DNA of 64,000 bases from Polycyclovorans sp964425915 (GTDB lineage: Bacteria; Pseudomonadota; Gammaproteobacteria; Nevskiales; Nevskiaceae). The stretch is from the NCBI GenBank assembly GCA_964425915.1, contig CAYROO010000009.1, positions 38,047 through 102,046 on the forward strand, in the 5' to 3' direction. The stretch's first letter is position 1, and every line of letters begins with the position of its first letter. Below are positions 28,824 to 38,056 of the stretch, in pieces. Under the pieces are notes generated by a model that had not been told where the DNA came from, ran no database searches, and was given only the letters and a program-made list of their open reading frames with translations. Position numbers and translations under genes: made by a program.

Positions 28824-30212
28824 ATGACCGACGCCGCGCCGCTCCACCTCGTCATCCTTGCCGCCGGGCAGGGCACCCGCATGCAGTCGGCACGCCCCAA
28901 GGTGCTGCACCCCATCGGAGGCCTGCCGATGCTGGGGCATGTGCTGAACGCAGCCGAATCCATCGGCGCGACTGGCCTGCATGTGGTGCACGGTCACGGC
29001 GGTGAGGCCGTGCAGGCCTGGGCCGCCACCCGTCCGGAAGGCGATGCGAGGCTGCACTGGGTGCTCCAGCGCGAGCAGCTCGGCACCGGGCACGCCGTGC
29101 GGGAAGCGGCGCCAGGCCTGCCGGATGATGCGATTGTGCTGGTGGCCTACGGCGATGTGCCCCTGATCCGCGCCGAGACGCTGCAGGCGCTGGCGACGGC
29201 GGCCCGCGAAGCCTTGGCCATCGTCACCGTCGATGTCCCCAATCCCCATGGCTATGGCCGCATCGTGCGCGGTCCGGACGGCGCGGTACAGGCCATCGTC
29301 GAGGAACGCGATGCGACCCTGGAACAGCGTGCGATCCGCGAGATCAATACCGGCCTGATCGGCGCGCCGGCGCGCTGGTTCAAGCCCTGGCTGGCGCGCA
29401 TCGACAATGCCAACGCCAAGGGCGAGTACTACCTGACCGATGTGGTGGGGTTCGCGGTGGCCGATGGGTGCCCCGTGGTCACGGTGACGACAGCCGATGC
29501 CGACGAGGTCGAGGGTGTCAATGACCGTGTGCAACTGGCGCGCGCCGAGCGGGTGTTTCAGCGCCGTCAGGCCGATGCGCTGATGCGGGCCGGTGTGGCA
29601 CTGGCCGATCCCGCGCGCTTTGATCTGCGCGGGCGACTGGCGGCCGGCCGCGACGTCGAAATCGATGTGGGCTGCATCTTTGAAGGTGACGTGCAGTTGG
29701 CCGATGGCGTGCGTATCGGCGCCTACAGCCTGCTGCGCGATGTGAAGCTGGGCGCCGGAGCGGTGGTCGAGCCCCATTCCGTGCTCGAAGGTGTGGAGGC
29801 CGGTGTCGACGTTCATATTGGCCCCTTCGCACGCTTGCGGCCGGGGACCCGCCTGGCGGATCGCGCCCGCATCGGCAACTTTGTGGAAACCAAGAAGACC
29901 GAGGTCGGGGCCGGCAGCAAGATCAACCACCTCAGCTATGTCGGCGATGCCCAGCTGGGTGCCGGGGTCAACATTGGCGCGGGCACCATCACCTGCAACT
30001 ACGATGGTGTGAACAAGCACCAGACGTTGATTGGCGATGGCGCCTTCGTCGGTTCCAACAGTTCGCTGGTGGCGCCGGTGCGCATTGGCGTCGAGGCCAC
30101 CATTGGCGCCGGTTCAGTGGTCACCAAGGACGCCCCCGACGGGCAACTCACCGTCGCCCGTGGCAAACAGATCAGTCTGCCCGCCTGGCAGCGTCCCGTG
30201 AAGAAGCCCTGA
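28824..30212 (+). CDS. glmU: Bifunctional GlcN-1-P acetyltransferase / UDP-GlcNAc pyrophosphorylase
   Basis: This 462-residue enzyme performs the last two steps of UDP-GlcNAc synthesis for peptidoglycan and LPS. The N-terminal uridyltransferase has LAAGQGTRMQSARPKVL. The C-terminal left-handed beta helix has the hexapeptide repeats and NFVETKKTEVG ... GAGTITCNYDG. ATG 28824 matches the family start. It is separated from glmS by a small mscS-type gene, so both ends of the glucosamine pathway are together. Confidence 0.97.
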   Translation: MTDAAPLHLVILAAGQGTRMQSARPKVLHPIGGLPMLGHVLNAAESIGATGLHVVHGHGGEAVQAWAATRPEGDARLHWVLQREQLGTGHAVREAAPGLPDDAIVLVAYGDVPLIRAETLQALATAAREALAIVTVDVPNPHGYGRIVRGPDGAVQAIVEERDATLEQRAIREINTGLIGAPARWFKPWLARIDNANAKGEYYLTDVVGFAVADGCPVVTVTTADADEVEGVNDRVQLARAERVFQRRQADALMRAGVALADPARFDLRGRLAAGRDVEIDVGCIFEGDVQLADGVRIGAYSLLRDVKLGAGAVVEPHSVLEGVEAGVDVHIGPFARLRPGTRLADRARIGNFVETKKTEVGAGSKINHLSYVGDAQLGAGVNIGAGTITCNYDGVNKHQTLIGDGAFVGSNSSLVAPVRIGVEATIGAGSVVTKDAPDGQLTVARGKQISLPAWQRPVKKP

Positions 30213-30214
30213 GC

Positions 30215-31129
30215 ATGGCCACCGGCTGGATGCAGACCGCTTTCGAGGGCTTCAGCGGCCTCGCCGATGTGCCGCTGTTCTCGCTGGGTGAGGCGCCGGT
30301 GACCCCGGTACGCCTGCTGGTGGGTCTGGTGCTGCTGTTCACCGTGGCCTGGCTGGCGGCACAGGTGGAGCGCGGGCTGCAGCGGGTGGCGGCGCGGCGG
30401 CCGGGGCTCAACCGCAGCACCTTTTACACGCTGTCGCGCATCACCCGCTATGTGCTGTGGATCCTCGGCACCCTGCTGGCCCTGCACATCATCGGTGTCG
30501 ATCTCTCGGCCATCGCGCTGCTCACCGGTGCCATCGGCATCGGCATCGGCCTCGGCATGCAGGGCTTATTCAACAACCTCATCGGCGGCTTGTTCCTGCT
30601 GGGTGAGAAGGCCCTGCGCATCGGCGATGTCGTGACCCTGGAGTCGGGTGTGGCCGGGACCCTGCGCGAGATCGGCTTGCGGCACACCCGCATCCAGACC
30701 GTGGATGGCGGCGAGGTGATGGTGCCCAACAGCGAGTTGGTGCTGCGACAGGTGACGCACTGGACCCTGCAGACCGCGCGTCGACGCCTGCATGTGCCAT
30801 TCCGGGTCGCGCCCGATGTCGACCGCGAGCGCCTGCGGGCGGCGGTGGTGGCCGCGGCCAGCCGCGTGCCGGAAACCGTGCCGGACCCGCGACTGTCGCC
30901 CGAATGCTGGCTCACCGAACTCCACAGCGACTACCTCGCCTGTGAGCTGGTGGTGTGGATCGGCCGCAGTGGTATCGATCGTCCGACCGCCGCGCATGCA
31001 GCCTATCTGGAGGCGATTGTCGATGCGCTCGACGAGTTCGCCATCGCGCGGCCGCTGCCGGCGCAGACCCTGCAACTCCCTTCGCAGCCACTGTCGGTAC
31101 GGCTGCTGCCACCCCCTGCCTCTGGATAA
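30215..31129 (+). CDS. MscS-family mechanosensitive channel
   Basis: This 304-residue inner-membrane protein has about three N-terminal helices, a pore helix rich in Gly/Ala (LLTGAIGIGIGLGMQGLFNNLIGG) and the cytosolic beta domain (LRIGDVVTLESGVAGTLREIGLRHTRIQTVDGGEVMVPNS). It should release solutes on hypo-osmotic shock. It starts two bases after glmU and ends five bases before glmS. Confidence 0.92.
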   Translation: MATGWMQTAFEGFSGLADVPLFSLGEAPVTPVRLLVGLVLLFTVAWLAAQVERGLQRVAARRPGLNRSTFYTLSRITRYVLWILGTLLALHIIGVDLSAIALLTGAIGIGIGLGMQGLFNNLIGGLFLLGEKALRIGDVVTLESGVAGTLREIGLRHTRIQTVDGGEVMVPNSELVLRQVTHWTLQTARRRLHVPFRVAPDVDRERLRAAVVAAASRVPETVPDPRLSPECWLTELHSDYLACELVVWIGRSGIDRPTAAHAAYLEAIVDALDEFAIARPLPAQTLQLPSQPLSVRLLPPPASG

Positions 31130-31134
31130 TCACC

Positions 31135-32967
31135 ATGTGCGGCATTGTCGGCGCCATCGCCCAACGTAACGTGAGTCCCATCCTGGTCGAGGGCCTGCGA
31201 CGCCTCGAGTATCGCGGCTATGACTCCGCCGGCGTCGCATTGGTGGTGGACGGTGCAGTCGCCCGCCGCCGTGCCGTCGGCAAGGTGGCCGCCCTGGCCA
31301 CCGCGCTCGACGAAGCGCCCCTGGACAGCGTGCTGGGGATTGCGCACACCCGCTGGGCCACCCACGGGGTGCCGGCCGAACGCAACTCTCACCCGCACAC
31401 CTCGCGCAGCATTGCCGTGGTGCACAACGGCATCATCGAGAACCACGAAGCCTTGCGGGAGGAATTGCGCGCGGCCGGCTTCGATTTTCAGTCCGAGACC
31501 GATACCGAAGTGGTGGCGCATTTGCTGCAGCAGCGGGTGGACGCGGGCGACACCCTGCGCGACGCGCTGAGGGCGGTGATCCCACGCCTGCAGGGCGCAT
31601 ACGCCCTGGCGGTGGTCGACAGCGGCAGCCCTGGGCGGTTGCTGTTGGCGCGCAAGGGGAGCCCCCTGGTGATCGGCGTCGGCATCGGTGAACACTTCGC
31701 CGCCAGTGATGCGCTGGCCCTGCTGCCGGTCACCAACCGCTTCGTCTACCTCGACGAGGGCGACCTGGCCGAACTGCGTACCGATGGCTTCGAGGTGTTC
31801 GACGCCGCCGGCCAGCGCCAGTCGCGTCCGGTGCGGACCTCGACCCTGTCGCCGGATGCGGTGGACAAGGGCCCCTACCGGCACTTCATGACCAAGGAGA
31901 TCTTCGAGCAGCCGGTGGCGCTGGCGCAGACCCTGCAGGGGCGCATTGCCGGCGGTCGTGTGCTGGAAGCCTGTCTCGGCCCGCAGGCTGACAGTCTGCT
32001 GGCGCGGGTTAAGCATGTGCACATCGTGGCCTGCGGTACTTCGGCGCACGCCGGCATGGTGGCCCGCTACTGGTTCGAGCAGATTGCCCGCATGCCCTGC
32101 CAGGTCGAGCTGGCCAGCGAGTTCCGCTACCGCGCGCCGGTGATCGCCGCGGACACGCTGTTCATCACCATTTCCCAGAGCGGCGAAACCGCCGATACCC
32201 TGGAAGCCCTGCGGCATGCGCGGCAGAGCCCCAACGTGGCCGCCGCCCTGGTGATCTGCAATGCCCCTGAATCCTCGCTGGTGCGCGAGTCCGACATTGC
32301 CCTGATGACCCACGCCGGCCCGGAGCGGAGTGTGGCCTCCACCAAGGCCTTCACCACCCAGCTGATGGCGCTGGCACTGGTGATGCTGTTGCTGGCACGC
32401 CGCAACGGCCAGATCGATGCGGCGCGTGAGGCGCAACTGGTGGCGCAGTTGGAAGCGACGCCGCGATTGGTGGAGGAGGTGCTGGCGCAGGACGACCACA
32501 TTCGCGTGATCGCCGAAACCCTGCTGGCCAAGCAGCACGCCCTGTTCCTCGGCCGTGGCCCGATGTGGCCGGTGGCCATGGAAGGCGCACTCAAGCTCAA
32601 GGAGATCAGCTACGTCCACGCCGAAGCCTACGCCGCTGGCGAGCTCAAGCACGGTCCGCTGGCGCTGGTGGATGAGGACATGCCGGTGATTGCCGTCGCC
32701 CCGCGCGGGGACCTGCTCGACAAGGTGAAGTCCAACCTGCAGGAAGTGCGTGCCCGTGGTGGCGAGCTGCTGGTACTGGCCGATGCCGAGGCCGGTTTCC
32801 GCGACGAACCGGGCGTCACCGTGGTGGGCATGCCGCACGGCGCCGAGCTCACCGACCCCATCGTCTACACGGTGCCGCTGCAACTGCTGGCCTATCACGT
32901 GGCGGTGCTGAAGGGCACCGATGTCGACCAGCCGCGCAATCTGGCCAAGAGTGTGACGGTGGAGTAG
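31135..32967 (+). CDS. glmS: Glutamine-fructose-6-phosphate aminotransferase
   Basis: This 610-residue enzyme makes glucosamine-6-phosphate. The N-terminal nucleophile is Cys2 (MCGIVGAIA) of the glutaminase domain (THGVPAERNSHPH). Two SIS domains follow (CGTSAHAGMVARYW; ISQSGETADTLEAL), ending in DQPRNLAKSVTVE. ATG 31135 is fixed by the need for Cys2. The 95 bp downstream contain GCCGGTAC direct repeats but no terminator. Confidence 0.97.
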   Translation: MCGIVGAIAQRNVSPILVEGLRRLEYRGYDSAGVALVVDGAVARRRAVGKVAALATALDEAPLDSVLGIAHTRWATHGVPAERNSHPHTSRSIAVVHNGIIENHEALREELRAAGFDFQSETDTEVVAHLLQQRVDAGDTLRDALRAVIPRLQGAYALAVVDSGSPGRLLLARKGSPLVIGVGIGEHFAASDALALLPVTNRFVYLDEGDLAELRTDGFEVFDAAGQRQSRPVRTSTLSPDAVDKGPYRHFMTKEIFEQPVALAQTLQGRIAGGRVLEACLGPQADSLLARVKHVHIVACGTSAHAGMVARYWFEQIARMPCQVELASEFRYRAPVIAADTLFITISQSGETADTLEALRHARQSPNVAAALVICNAPESSLVRESDIALMTHAGPERSVASTKAFTTQLMALALVMLLLARRNGQIDAAREAQLVAQLEATPRLVEEVLAQDDHIRVIAETLLAKQHALFLGRGPMWPVAMEGALKLKEISYVHAEAYAAGELKHGPLALVDEDMPVIAVAPRGDLLDKVKSNLQEVRARGGELLVLADAEAGFRDEPGVTVVGMPHGAELTDPIVYTVPLQLLAYHVAVLKGTDVDQPRNLAKSVTVE

Positions 32968-33001
32968 GGACGGGGCCGGTGCCGGTACCACCATAACCAA
33001 A

Positions 33002-33009
33002 GATAGGGG
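33002..33009 (+). promoter_or_regulatory. GATAGGGG element upstream of the PF10118 gene
   Basis: One of three GATAGGGG copies around the LAL regulator gene. It lies 54 bp before ATG 33063 and overlaps one of two GCCGGTAC direct repeats (32981-32988 and 33009-33016), possibly a regulator binding site. Confidence 0.35.
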
Positions 33010-33062
33010 CCGGTACGTACATCGGGGTTGATACTCCTGCGATGTTTCGCAGGAGACCCGAC

Positions 33063-33968
33063 ATGGCAGACGATCTCAGCCATCCGATGGACGACTTCCC
33101 GGTCCGCCCGCTGCAGTTCGCGGTTTCCAAGCTGGACGCCTCGAGCCGTCTCTGGAGCCGCACCTGTCCGGAGTTCTCGATGTTCGTGAACGCACTGGGC
33201 ATTCATGTCCCGTACTTCGAGCGCTATCTGGTGCGGACCATGACCCGGGCCAAGGCAGTGATCGAGTCGCCGTCGCTGCGGCGCGACATGGCGGCCATCA
33301 GCGGCCAGGAGGCCCACCACGCCAAGAATTTCATCGCGTACAACCAATATCTGGCGACCCAGTATCCGCGTGTTGCCGCGTTCGAGGCGGATGCCCGCCG
33401 CTATTTCTCAGATCGCGCCAAGCGGGATTCGCTGAAGCAGATGGTGGCCTTCTCGGCGGGCTACGAGACCTTTACCTTTCTCGGGGGCATGATCGTGCTC
33501 GACAACCATGCCCGCTGGTTCGAGGACGCCGATCCTACCGTCAAGGCGCTGTGGGTCTGGCATCAGGTCGAGGAGGTGGAACACGGGGCGGTGGCGTTCG
33601 AGGTGTATCAGCACCTCTATGGCCGGCAGGAGCTGTACCGCAAGTGGAACGTACTCACCGCACTGCTGCATATCGCCAAGGAGACCCTCAAGGCCTACGT
33701 GCATATGGCCAAGGTTGAGGGCTGGTTCCGCAATCCCTTTCGCGGTATCGGCAAGATCGGCTTCTGTCTCCTGATGCTGTATCGCTTTGTGCGGGCGGCG
33801 CTACCGGTCTTCAGTCGGTCCTATCACCCACGGCGGCACCCGTTCGTGACCCAGCGCCAGAACCCCATTCAGATCGCCTGGCGCCGTTATGAACGCAAGG
33901 GCGGCGATGTGCTGGAGATCGACCGGCACAAGATGCAGGAAATCATGGGCGTTCCGCCCGAGGTCTGA
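33063..33968 (+). CDS. PF10118 metal-dependent hydrolase-like (di-iron fold) protein
   Basis: This 301-residue protein has two ExxH motifs in helical context, GQEAHHAKNF and EEVEHGAVAFE, as in ferritin-like di-iron carboxylate proteins. The family is labelled metal-dependent hydrolase without biochemical support. AGGAG before ATG 33063 decides the start. It is convergent with the ferredoxin gene and lies beside the LAL regulator, suggesting a part in the same catabolic unit, perhaps an oxygenase-like step. Confidence 0.78.
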   Translation: MADDLSHPMDDFPVRPLQFAVSKLDASSRLWSRTCPEFSMFVNALGIHVPYFERYLVRTMTRAKAVIESPSLRRDMAAISGQEAHHAKNFIAYNQYLATQYPRVAAFEADARRYFSDRAKRDSLKQMVAFSAGYETFTFLGGMIVLDNHARWFEDADPTVKALWVWHQVEEVEHGAVAFEVYQHLYGRQELYRKWNVLTALLHIAKETLKAYVHMAKVEGWFRNPFRGIGKIGFCLLMLYRFVRAALPVFSRSYHPRRHPFVTQRQNPIQIAWRRYERKGGDVLEIDRHKMQEIMGVPPEV

Positions 33969-33976
33969 TCGGCGAT

Positions 33977-34005
33977 GCCCTGCAGCCACCCAACCGCGGC
34001 AGGGC
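33977..34005. terminator. Hairpin between convergent PF10118 and ferredoxin genes
   Basis: A perfect 7-bp stem (GCCCTGC / GCAGGGC) with a 15-base loop lies between the two stops. Neither side has a T-run, so bidirectional termination is only a possibility. Confidence 0.35.
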
Positions 34006-34020
34006 GACGCGGACATCGCG

Positions 34021-34380
34021 TCAGGGCGTGGGATCCACCACGATGACGGCTCCGGCCATGTCAACACTGACAAACACCTGACAGCCAAGACGGGTGTCGG
34101 CCGTAACCTCGTCACTGCTGAACGCCAGCAGGTCGCGCTCCGCTTCGCCTACTTCTGGAAGGGCTTCCAGCGGCATGGCCGTGATGCGCAGGCGACAGGT
34201 GCCGCAGGCGCAGCCGCCGCCGCAGTCCCCCGCTATGCCCTCGATTAGGTGCTGGGTGGCGACGACCATCAGGCTGTCGCCGGTACGTGCGGTGACGTCA
34301 TGGGCGATTCCAGCGGCGTCGATGAAGCGAAGCGGTACGGTAACCGAAGCAGGCGTATCGTCGGCGTGGTCTGTGGACAT
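34021..34380 (-). CDS. 2Fe-2S ferredoxin
   Basis: This 119-residue ferredoxin ligates its cluster by CX5CX2C (DCGGGCACGTCRLR) plus a fourth cysteine in TRLGCQV. The pattern resembles adrenodoxin/putidaredoxin-type ferredoxins that feed cytochrome P450s or ring oxygenases. It has no signal peptide. It follows the LAL regulator gene on the same strand by 68 bp. No cognate oxygenase or reductase is visible in the window, so the partner must be elsewhere or be the nearby PF10118 protein. Confidence 0.88.
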   Translation of the reverse strand: MSTDHADDTPASVTVPLRFIDAAGIAHDVTARTGDSLMVVATQHLIEGIAGDCGGGCACGTCRLRITAMPLEALPEVGEAERDLLAFSSDEVTADTRLGCQVFVSVDMAGAVIVVDPTP

Positions 34381-34436
34381 GGCCTGTACTGTTCCGGACC
34401 AGGGTCCGAGAAGCCCCTAACTTCTGGCAGGTTGCA

Positions 34437-34444
34437 GATAGGGG
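34437..34444 (+). promoter_or_regulatory. GATAGGGG element between LAL regulator and ferredoxin genes
   Basis: The second GATAGGGG copy. It pairs with CCCCTA at 34414-34419 to form a 6-bp dyad with 19 bases between, in the leader of the ferredoxin gene. Confidence 0.35.
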
Positions 34445-34448
34445 GGCG

Positions 34449-37217
34449 CTACATCAGGTTCAGTTCCCGTGCCCGCCTGGCGGCTGCGGTCCGGTTGCGG
34501 ACCCCGATCTTGCTGAAGATATTGTGAAGGTGCCACTTCACCGTGCCTTCCGAAATCAGCAGGGTGTCGGCCAGTTGCCGGTTGGCAAGCCCTGCCTCGA
34601 CCAGCCGCAGCAGCTCCACCTCGCGCGATGTCAGGGGTTCGAACACCAACGCCTTTTCGACGGCATCTGTATGCGTGGCACGGCTGGGGCTCCGGTCATT
34701 GGAAAGCGTGGCAATGAGTAGCGTCTCCAGGGTACGGCGAGCGGCCATCTCTGCAATATCCGGCGTCTCCATCCTGCGATCATGGATGGCGTGGAGGACC
34801 GGCAGCAGGTCGGGGCCCGCAAGCGCGAGCGGGAAGGCGTGCCGTTCAATGGCTGCGACGGCCAGTGCCTTGTCCAGTTCGCGCAGTGCTTCATTGTGTC
34901 GTTGGGACTTCCACAGGGCCGTTGCCTTCAGTGCCCTCAGCGACTGCTCAAGGCTGGTGCGTCGCTCCACGTGCAAGCCATGGAGCATGCGCATGATCTG
35001 CCGCAGTGCACTGTCGATTTTTCCGTGAGTGAGGTCCAGGCGAATACGCAGCAGCCCCAGGGCCTCGTGTTCGCCCTGATACAGACAGGCCCCCGATTCT
35101 GCAATGTCGTCGTCCAGAAGCCGGGCGCGGGAGGCGATGGCGACGGCAGCGCCGAGGTCACCCTGATCCAACATCAGGCGTGCTTCTTCAATTGCAAGAT
35201 TGATGAACAGGCGCTTCTGATGCGTGCCGATCGCCATATCCTGGCTGTCCGTGAGAATGCGCCGCGCGCGTTCGAGGTCTCCCTTCCAGGCGGTGATGCG
35301 GGATTCGCAGCGAATCGCCAGCAGCAGCGGCTCAAGTGGGCCGAACAGTGCGCTGAATGTTCGTGCTCGCGATACGTATTCTGCGGCGCGAGCATAGTCA
35401 CACCGCTGAATGGCGATCGCCGCGCTGAGCAGCGATGCCATGCTGACCGTGTAGTTGTGCGCTGCCTCGCCGGCGGCGCGCGTGCTGGCCTTGGCTCTGC
35501 GCGCGTGGAACTCCGCAGAGTTCAGACTTCCGCGTTCGATATCCACCAAGCCATGCAAGAAATCGGCCCAGACGGTGGCGTAGTACATATCGGCAAGCTT
35601 GCCGAAACGTGCGGCATCTTCAGCAGCCCGACCGCTATCTTCCAATTCACGGCGTGTGAGATGGCAATAACTGATGGTGTTGCAGACCGATGCCGCAAGG
35701 AAGGGTTGTTGTTCATTCAGGCGCTTGCGGAGGTCGAGCCCATCGCTCAGTGAATCATCGATGGCATCTTCAGTTCCCTTGGCCATCATCTGAATCACGC
35801 GGGCCAGCAAGCGATGGTAAGCGCGTGCCGATTCGTCGAGCTGCCATCCACCCTTGGGCGCGTCGAGCAGCGCCAGGGCGCGTTCCGATAACGACTTGGA
35901 CAGCGTTGCATCGCGCGAGAATGCCCTGGACCAGGCGTGACTCAGGAGGATCTCAGGGCGGCGCTCGTGATAGGCCTTTGGCAGGCGACGCATCCACTCC
36001 AGCACCGTGTAATGGTCACCGTGCATGTGCGCCAGCGCTGGGCTGTGCGCGGCGATCAGGTCACAGGCACGATCAAAGTGCTCACCATCGAGCGCGTACT
36101 GAATGGCCTCGGTCGTCAGTCCGCTGCTTTCGCACCAGGCCGCTGCATTGGCACAGATCTCCCTGTATGCCGACAGGTTGGTGCGCCTCAAGGTATGTCT
36201 GAGAAAATCAGAAAACAGATGGTGATACCGGTACCAACCGCCTTGGCGATCGAGCGACAGTACGAACAGATTCGATCTGGACAGTTGCGTGAGCAACTCG
36301 CCGGCGCGTGGGTCGCCGGATGCCGCCTCGCACAATTCCCGTGACATTCGGCTGAGTGGCGAGGTCTTCAGTAGAAAGTTGCGCACACTCTCAGGCTGTC
36401 CGTTGAGCACCGCCTCCATCAGGTAGTCGGTAAGGTCGGAGTCGCGTCCTGAAAACCGCTCGATCAGATCACGTGGAGGACCACGATGTCGACGCAATGC
36501 CAGGGCTGCGAGTTGCAGGCCCGTCGGCCATCCCTCGGTGGTCGATATCAGGGCCCCAAGATCGTGCTCATCGAGTTCAAGGTTGTGAACCTGTACAAGA
36601 AAGGTGCGGGTGTCGGATGCGCTGAAGCTGAGATCACCCTGCTGCACTTCAAGTAATCGTCCCGCCACGCGCAGCTTGGCCAGATCGATCAACGGGATCT
36701 CACGGCTGGCGAAGGCTACCTTGACGCAGGGCGGCAGCCGGTGCAGCAGCTTGTTGAGAAAGCGAAGTAATGATTCGTCCCGGATATTCTGCAGGTCGTC
36801 CAGAAAGATCGCTGCCGGCGCCCGTAATGTGGAGATCGTTGCAACGATATCGTTGAACAACGGCTCGAAGTCGCGGGCCGGGTTGGCGCGAGGTAGGTTC
36901 AGTGTGTCGGGATGGCGCCCCAGGTTGAGCGTGCCGAGCGCGGCGATCAGATAGGTGGCGAAACTGGCGGGGCTGTCGTCTTCGGCATCAAGGCTGAGCC
37001 AGCAGCTGGGCACCTGATCGGCAACGAGTGCCTGGTAGAGCTCGGACAACAGCGTGGATTTTCCCGAGCCGGCCGCAGCGACCACGCTGAGCACATTGCA
37101 GTCCGGGCTGGCCATGAAGTCCTGGAACAGTGGCCGACGGCTGACGAAGCGGTCGCCGACCGCAGGCGCATTGAGCTTGGTCTCGATGAATCCAGCGGGC
37201 TTGTCGCGTCTCGCCAA
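34449..37217 (-). CDS. MalT/AlkS-like LuxR-family (LAL) transcriptional activator
   Basis: This ~922-residue STAND-type activator has an N-terminal ATPase (Walker A VVAAAGSGKSTLL; Walker B AAIFLDDLQNI). A long TPR-like helical middle region follows. The C-terminal LuxR helix-turn-helix is LTSREVELLRLVEAGLANRQLADTLLISEGTVKWHL. AlkS (alkane) and MalT (maltotriose) share this layout. GGAGG seven bases before TTG 37217 suggests the start; GTG 37223 is an alternative. A longer open frame to 37454 lacks conservation. It is divergent from the isomerase-like gene and probably activates the surrounding catabolic genes. Confidence 0.88.
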   Translation of the reverse strand: MARRDKPAGFIETKLNAPAVGDRFVSRRPLFQDFMASPDCNVLSVVAAAGSGKSTLLSELYQALVADQVPSCWLSLDAEDDSPASFATYLIAALGTLNLGRHPDTLNLPRANPARDFEPLFNDIVATISTLRAPAAIFLDDLQNIRDESLLRFLNKLLHRLPPCVKVAFASREIPLIDLAKLRVAGRLLEVQQGDLSFSASDTRTFLVQVHNLELDEHDLGALISTTEGWPTGLQLAALALRRHRGPPRDLIERFSGRDSDLTDYLMEAVLNGQPESVRNFLLKTSPLSRMSRELCEAASGDPRAGELLTQLSRSNLFVLSLDRQGGWYRYHHLFSDFLRHTLRRTNLSAYREICANAAAWCESSGLTTEAIQYALDGEHFDRACDLIAAHSPALAHMHGDHYTVLEWMRRLPKAYHERRPEILLSHAWSRAFSRDATLSKSLSERALALLDAPKGGWQLDESARAYHRLLARVIQMMAKGTEDAIDDSLSDGLDLRKRLNEQQPFLAASVCNTISYCHLTRRELEDSGRAAEDAARFGKLADMYYATVWADFLHGLVDIERGSLNSAEFHARRAKASTRAAGEAAHNYTVSMASLLSAAIAIQRCDYARAAEYVSRARTFSALFGPLEPLLLAIRCESRITAWKGDLERARRILTDSQDMAIGTHQKRLFINLAIEEARLMLDQGDLGAAVAIASRARLLDDDIAESGACLYQGEHEALGLLRIRLDLTHGKIDSALRQIMRMLHGLHVERRTSLEQSLRALKATALWKSQRHNEALRELDKALAVAAIERHAFPLALAGPDLLPVLHAIHDRRMETPDIAEMAARRTLETLLIATLSNDRSPSRATHTDAVEKALVFEPLTSREVELLRLVEAGLANRQLADTLLISEGTVKWHLHNIFSKIGVRNRTAAARRARELNLM

Positions 37218-37418
37218 GGGCACTCCTCCCCGAAGGCTGCGCCCGGCATGCGGTCGCCGGGATCGTGTAGGTCTGGAGCCTGCCAAGTGTCCGCTGCCCA
37301 GGCTCCTTGCGCGATGGTACCCCTCCTTCCACCGATGAAGCCTATCTTTTGACAGGGGGACGTTGCGCATCCCGCCCATAGGCTGAGCGACATCAAACCA
37401 AGGGGTAGGGTCGCGATA

Positions 37419-37895
37419 ATGGCAAGCCAACAGGCAGCGCGGGTCATCAAGCACGGCATTCTGGCACTGATTGTGGCGCTGGCCGGCGGCTTTGCGCTCA
37501 TCTTTTCAATGATTCAGGGCATTTCCCTGTCGCCACTGCCCGTATTCATCGACGTCATCATTCCGGGAACGCCGGAGGGCTGGCGGATTCTGCATGTGGG
37601 CATGCTGATGAACGGCATCATGGCTGTGGCGCTCGGGTTGGTACTCGACCGCCTCAGTGTCACAGTGCGCGGAGAGGTGATCGCAGGCTGGGGGATCATC
37701 CTGGCGGTGTGGGGAAATTTTCTTTTCTACCTGTTCGGCATGTTTGCGCCCAACCACGGTCTGACCCTGGGCGACAACGCGATGGGCGAGGGCACGCTGG
37801 CGGGTGCCATCGCCTTCTTCCCCGCGTTACTTGGCGCGGTTTCCTTGATCAGCGCGCTGGTGGTGATGTTCCGGGCTCATTTCCTCCGCAACTGA
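37419..37895 (+). CDS. Styrene-oxide-isomerase-like four-helix membrane protein
   Basis: This 158-residue protein has four hydrophobic helices. It matches the layout I recall for StyC, which isomerises styrene oxide to phenylacetaldehyde using a ferric haem b. Shared features are GHGIL/KHGIL near the N-terminus, PGTPEGW followed by His59 (StyC haem ligand His58), Asn65 in LMNG (StyC Asn64) and Tyr104 in FLFYLF (StyC Tyr103). FAPNHGLTLGDNAMGEG resembles FSPNRGLTFGPNQFGPG. The residue at the StyC Asp95 position is Ala here, so the substrate may differ. An ALDH and a CoA ligase follow, paralleling styD and paaK. Confidence 0.72.
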   Translation: MASQQAARVIKHGILALIVALAGGFALIFSMIQGISLSPLPVFIDVIIPGTPEGWRILHVGMLMNGIMAVALGLVLDRLSVTVRGEVIAGWGIILAVWGNFLFYLFGMFAPNHGLTLGDNAMGEGTLAGAIAFFPALLGAVSLISALVVMFRAHFLRN

Positions 37896-37996
37896 CGGGC
37901 GGTCGCGAGGGCATTGATCGTGTTGCGATACACGGTTGCGCGCATCCGGTGAGATCCGCGATGGATGTCGCGGTCCGCGGCTGTGCCCCAACCATC

Positions 37997-38004
37997 GATA
38001 GGGG
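37997..38004 (+). promoter_or_regulatory. GATAGGGG element upstream of the aldehyde dehydrogenase
   Basis: The third GATAGGGG copy, 53 bp before the dehydrogenase ATG. It is flanked by a GCCCC / GGGGC dyad (37985-37989 and 38001-38005). Confidence 0.35.
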
Positions 38005-38056
38005 CCTGCAGCGCAGGGTTCGGCAACACTGGTGGAAACGCTTTCCAGACACAATC

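Noticed and set aside
31003..33000. 665-residue open frame on the minus strand opposite glmS
   Set aside because: glmS on the plus strand is complete with Cys2 and both SIS domains; the opposite frame has low-complexity His/Gln/Arg composition.
37709..38056. N-terminal extension of the aldehyde dehydrogenase frame
   Set aside because: It overlaps the isomerase-like gene in another frame, lacks conservation and would read through a GATAGGGG dyad; ATG 38057 fits the family.
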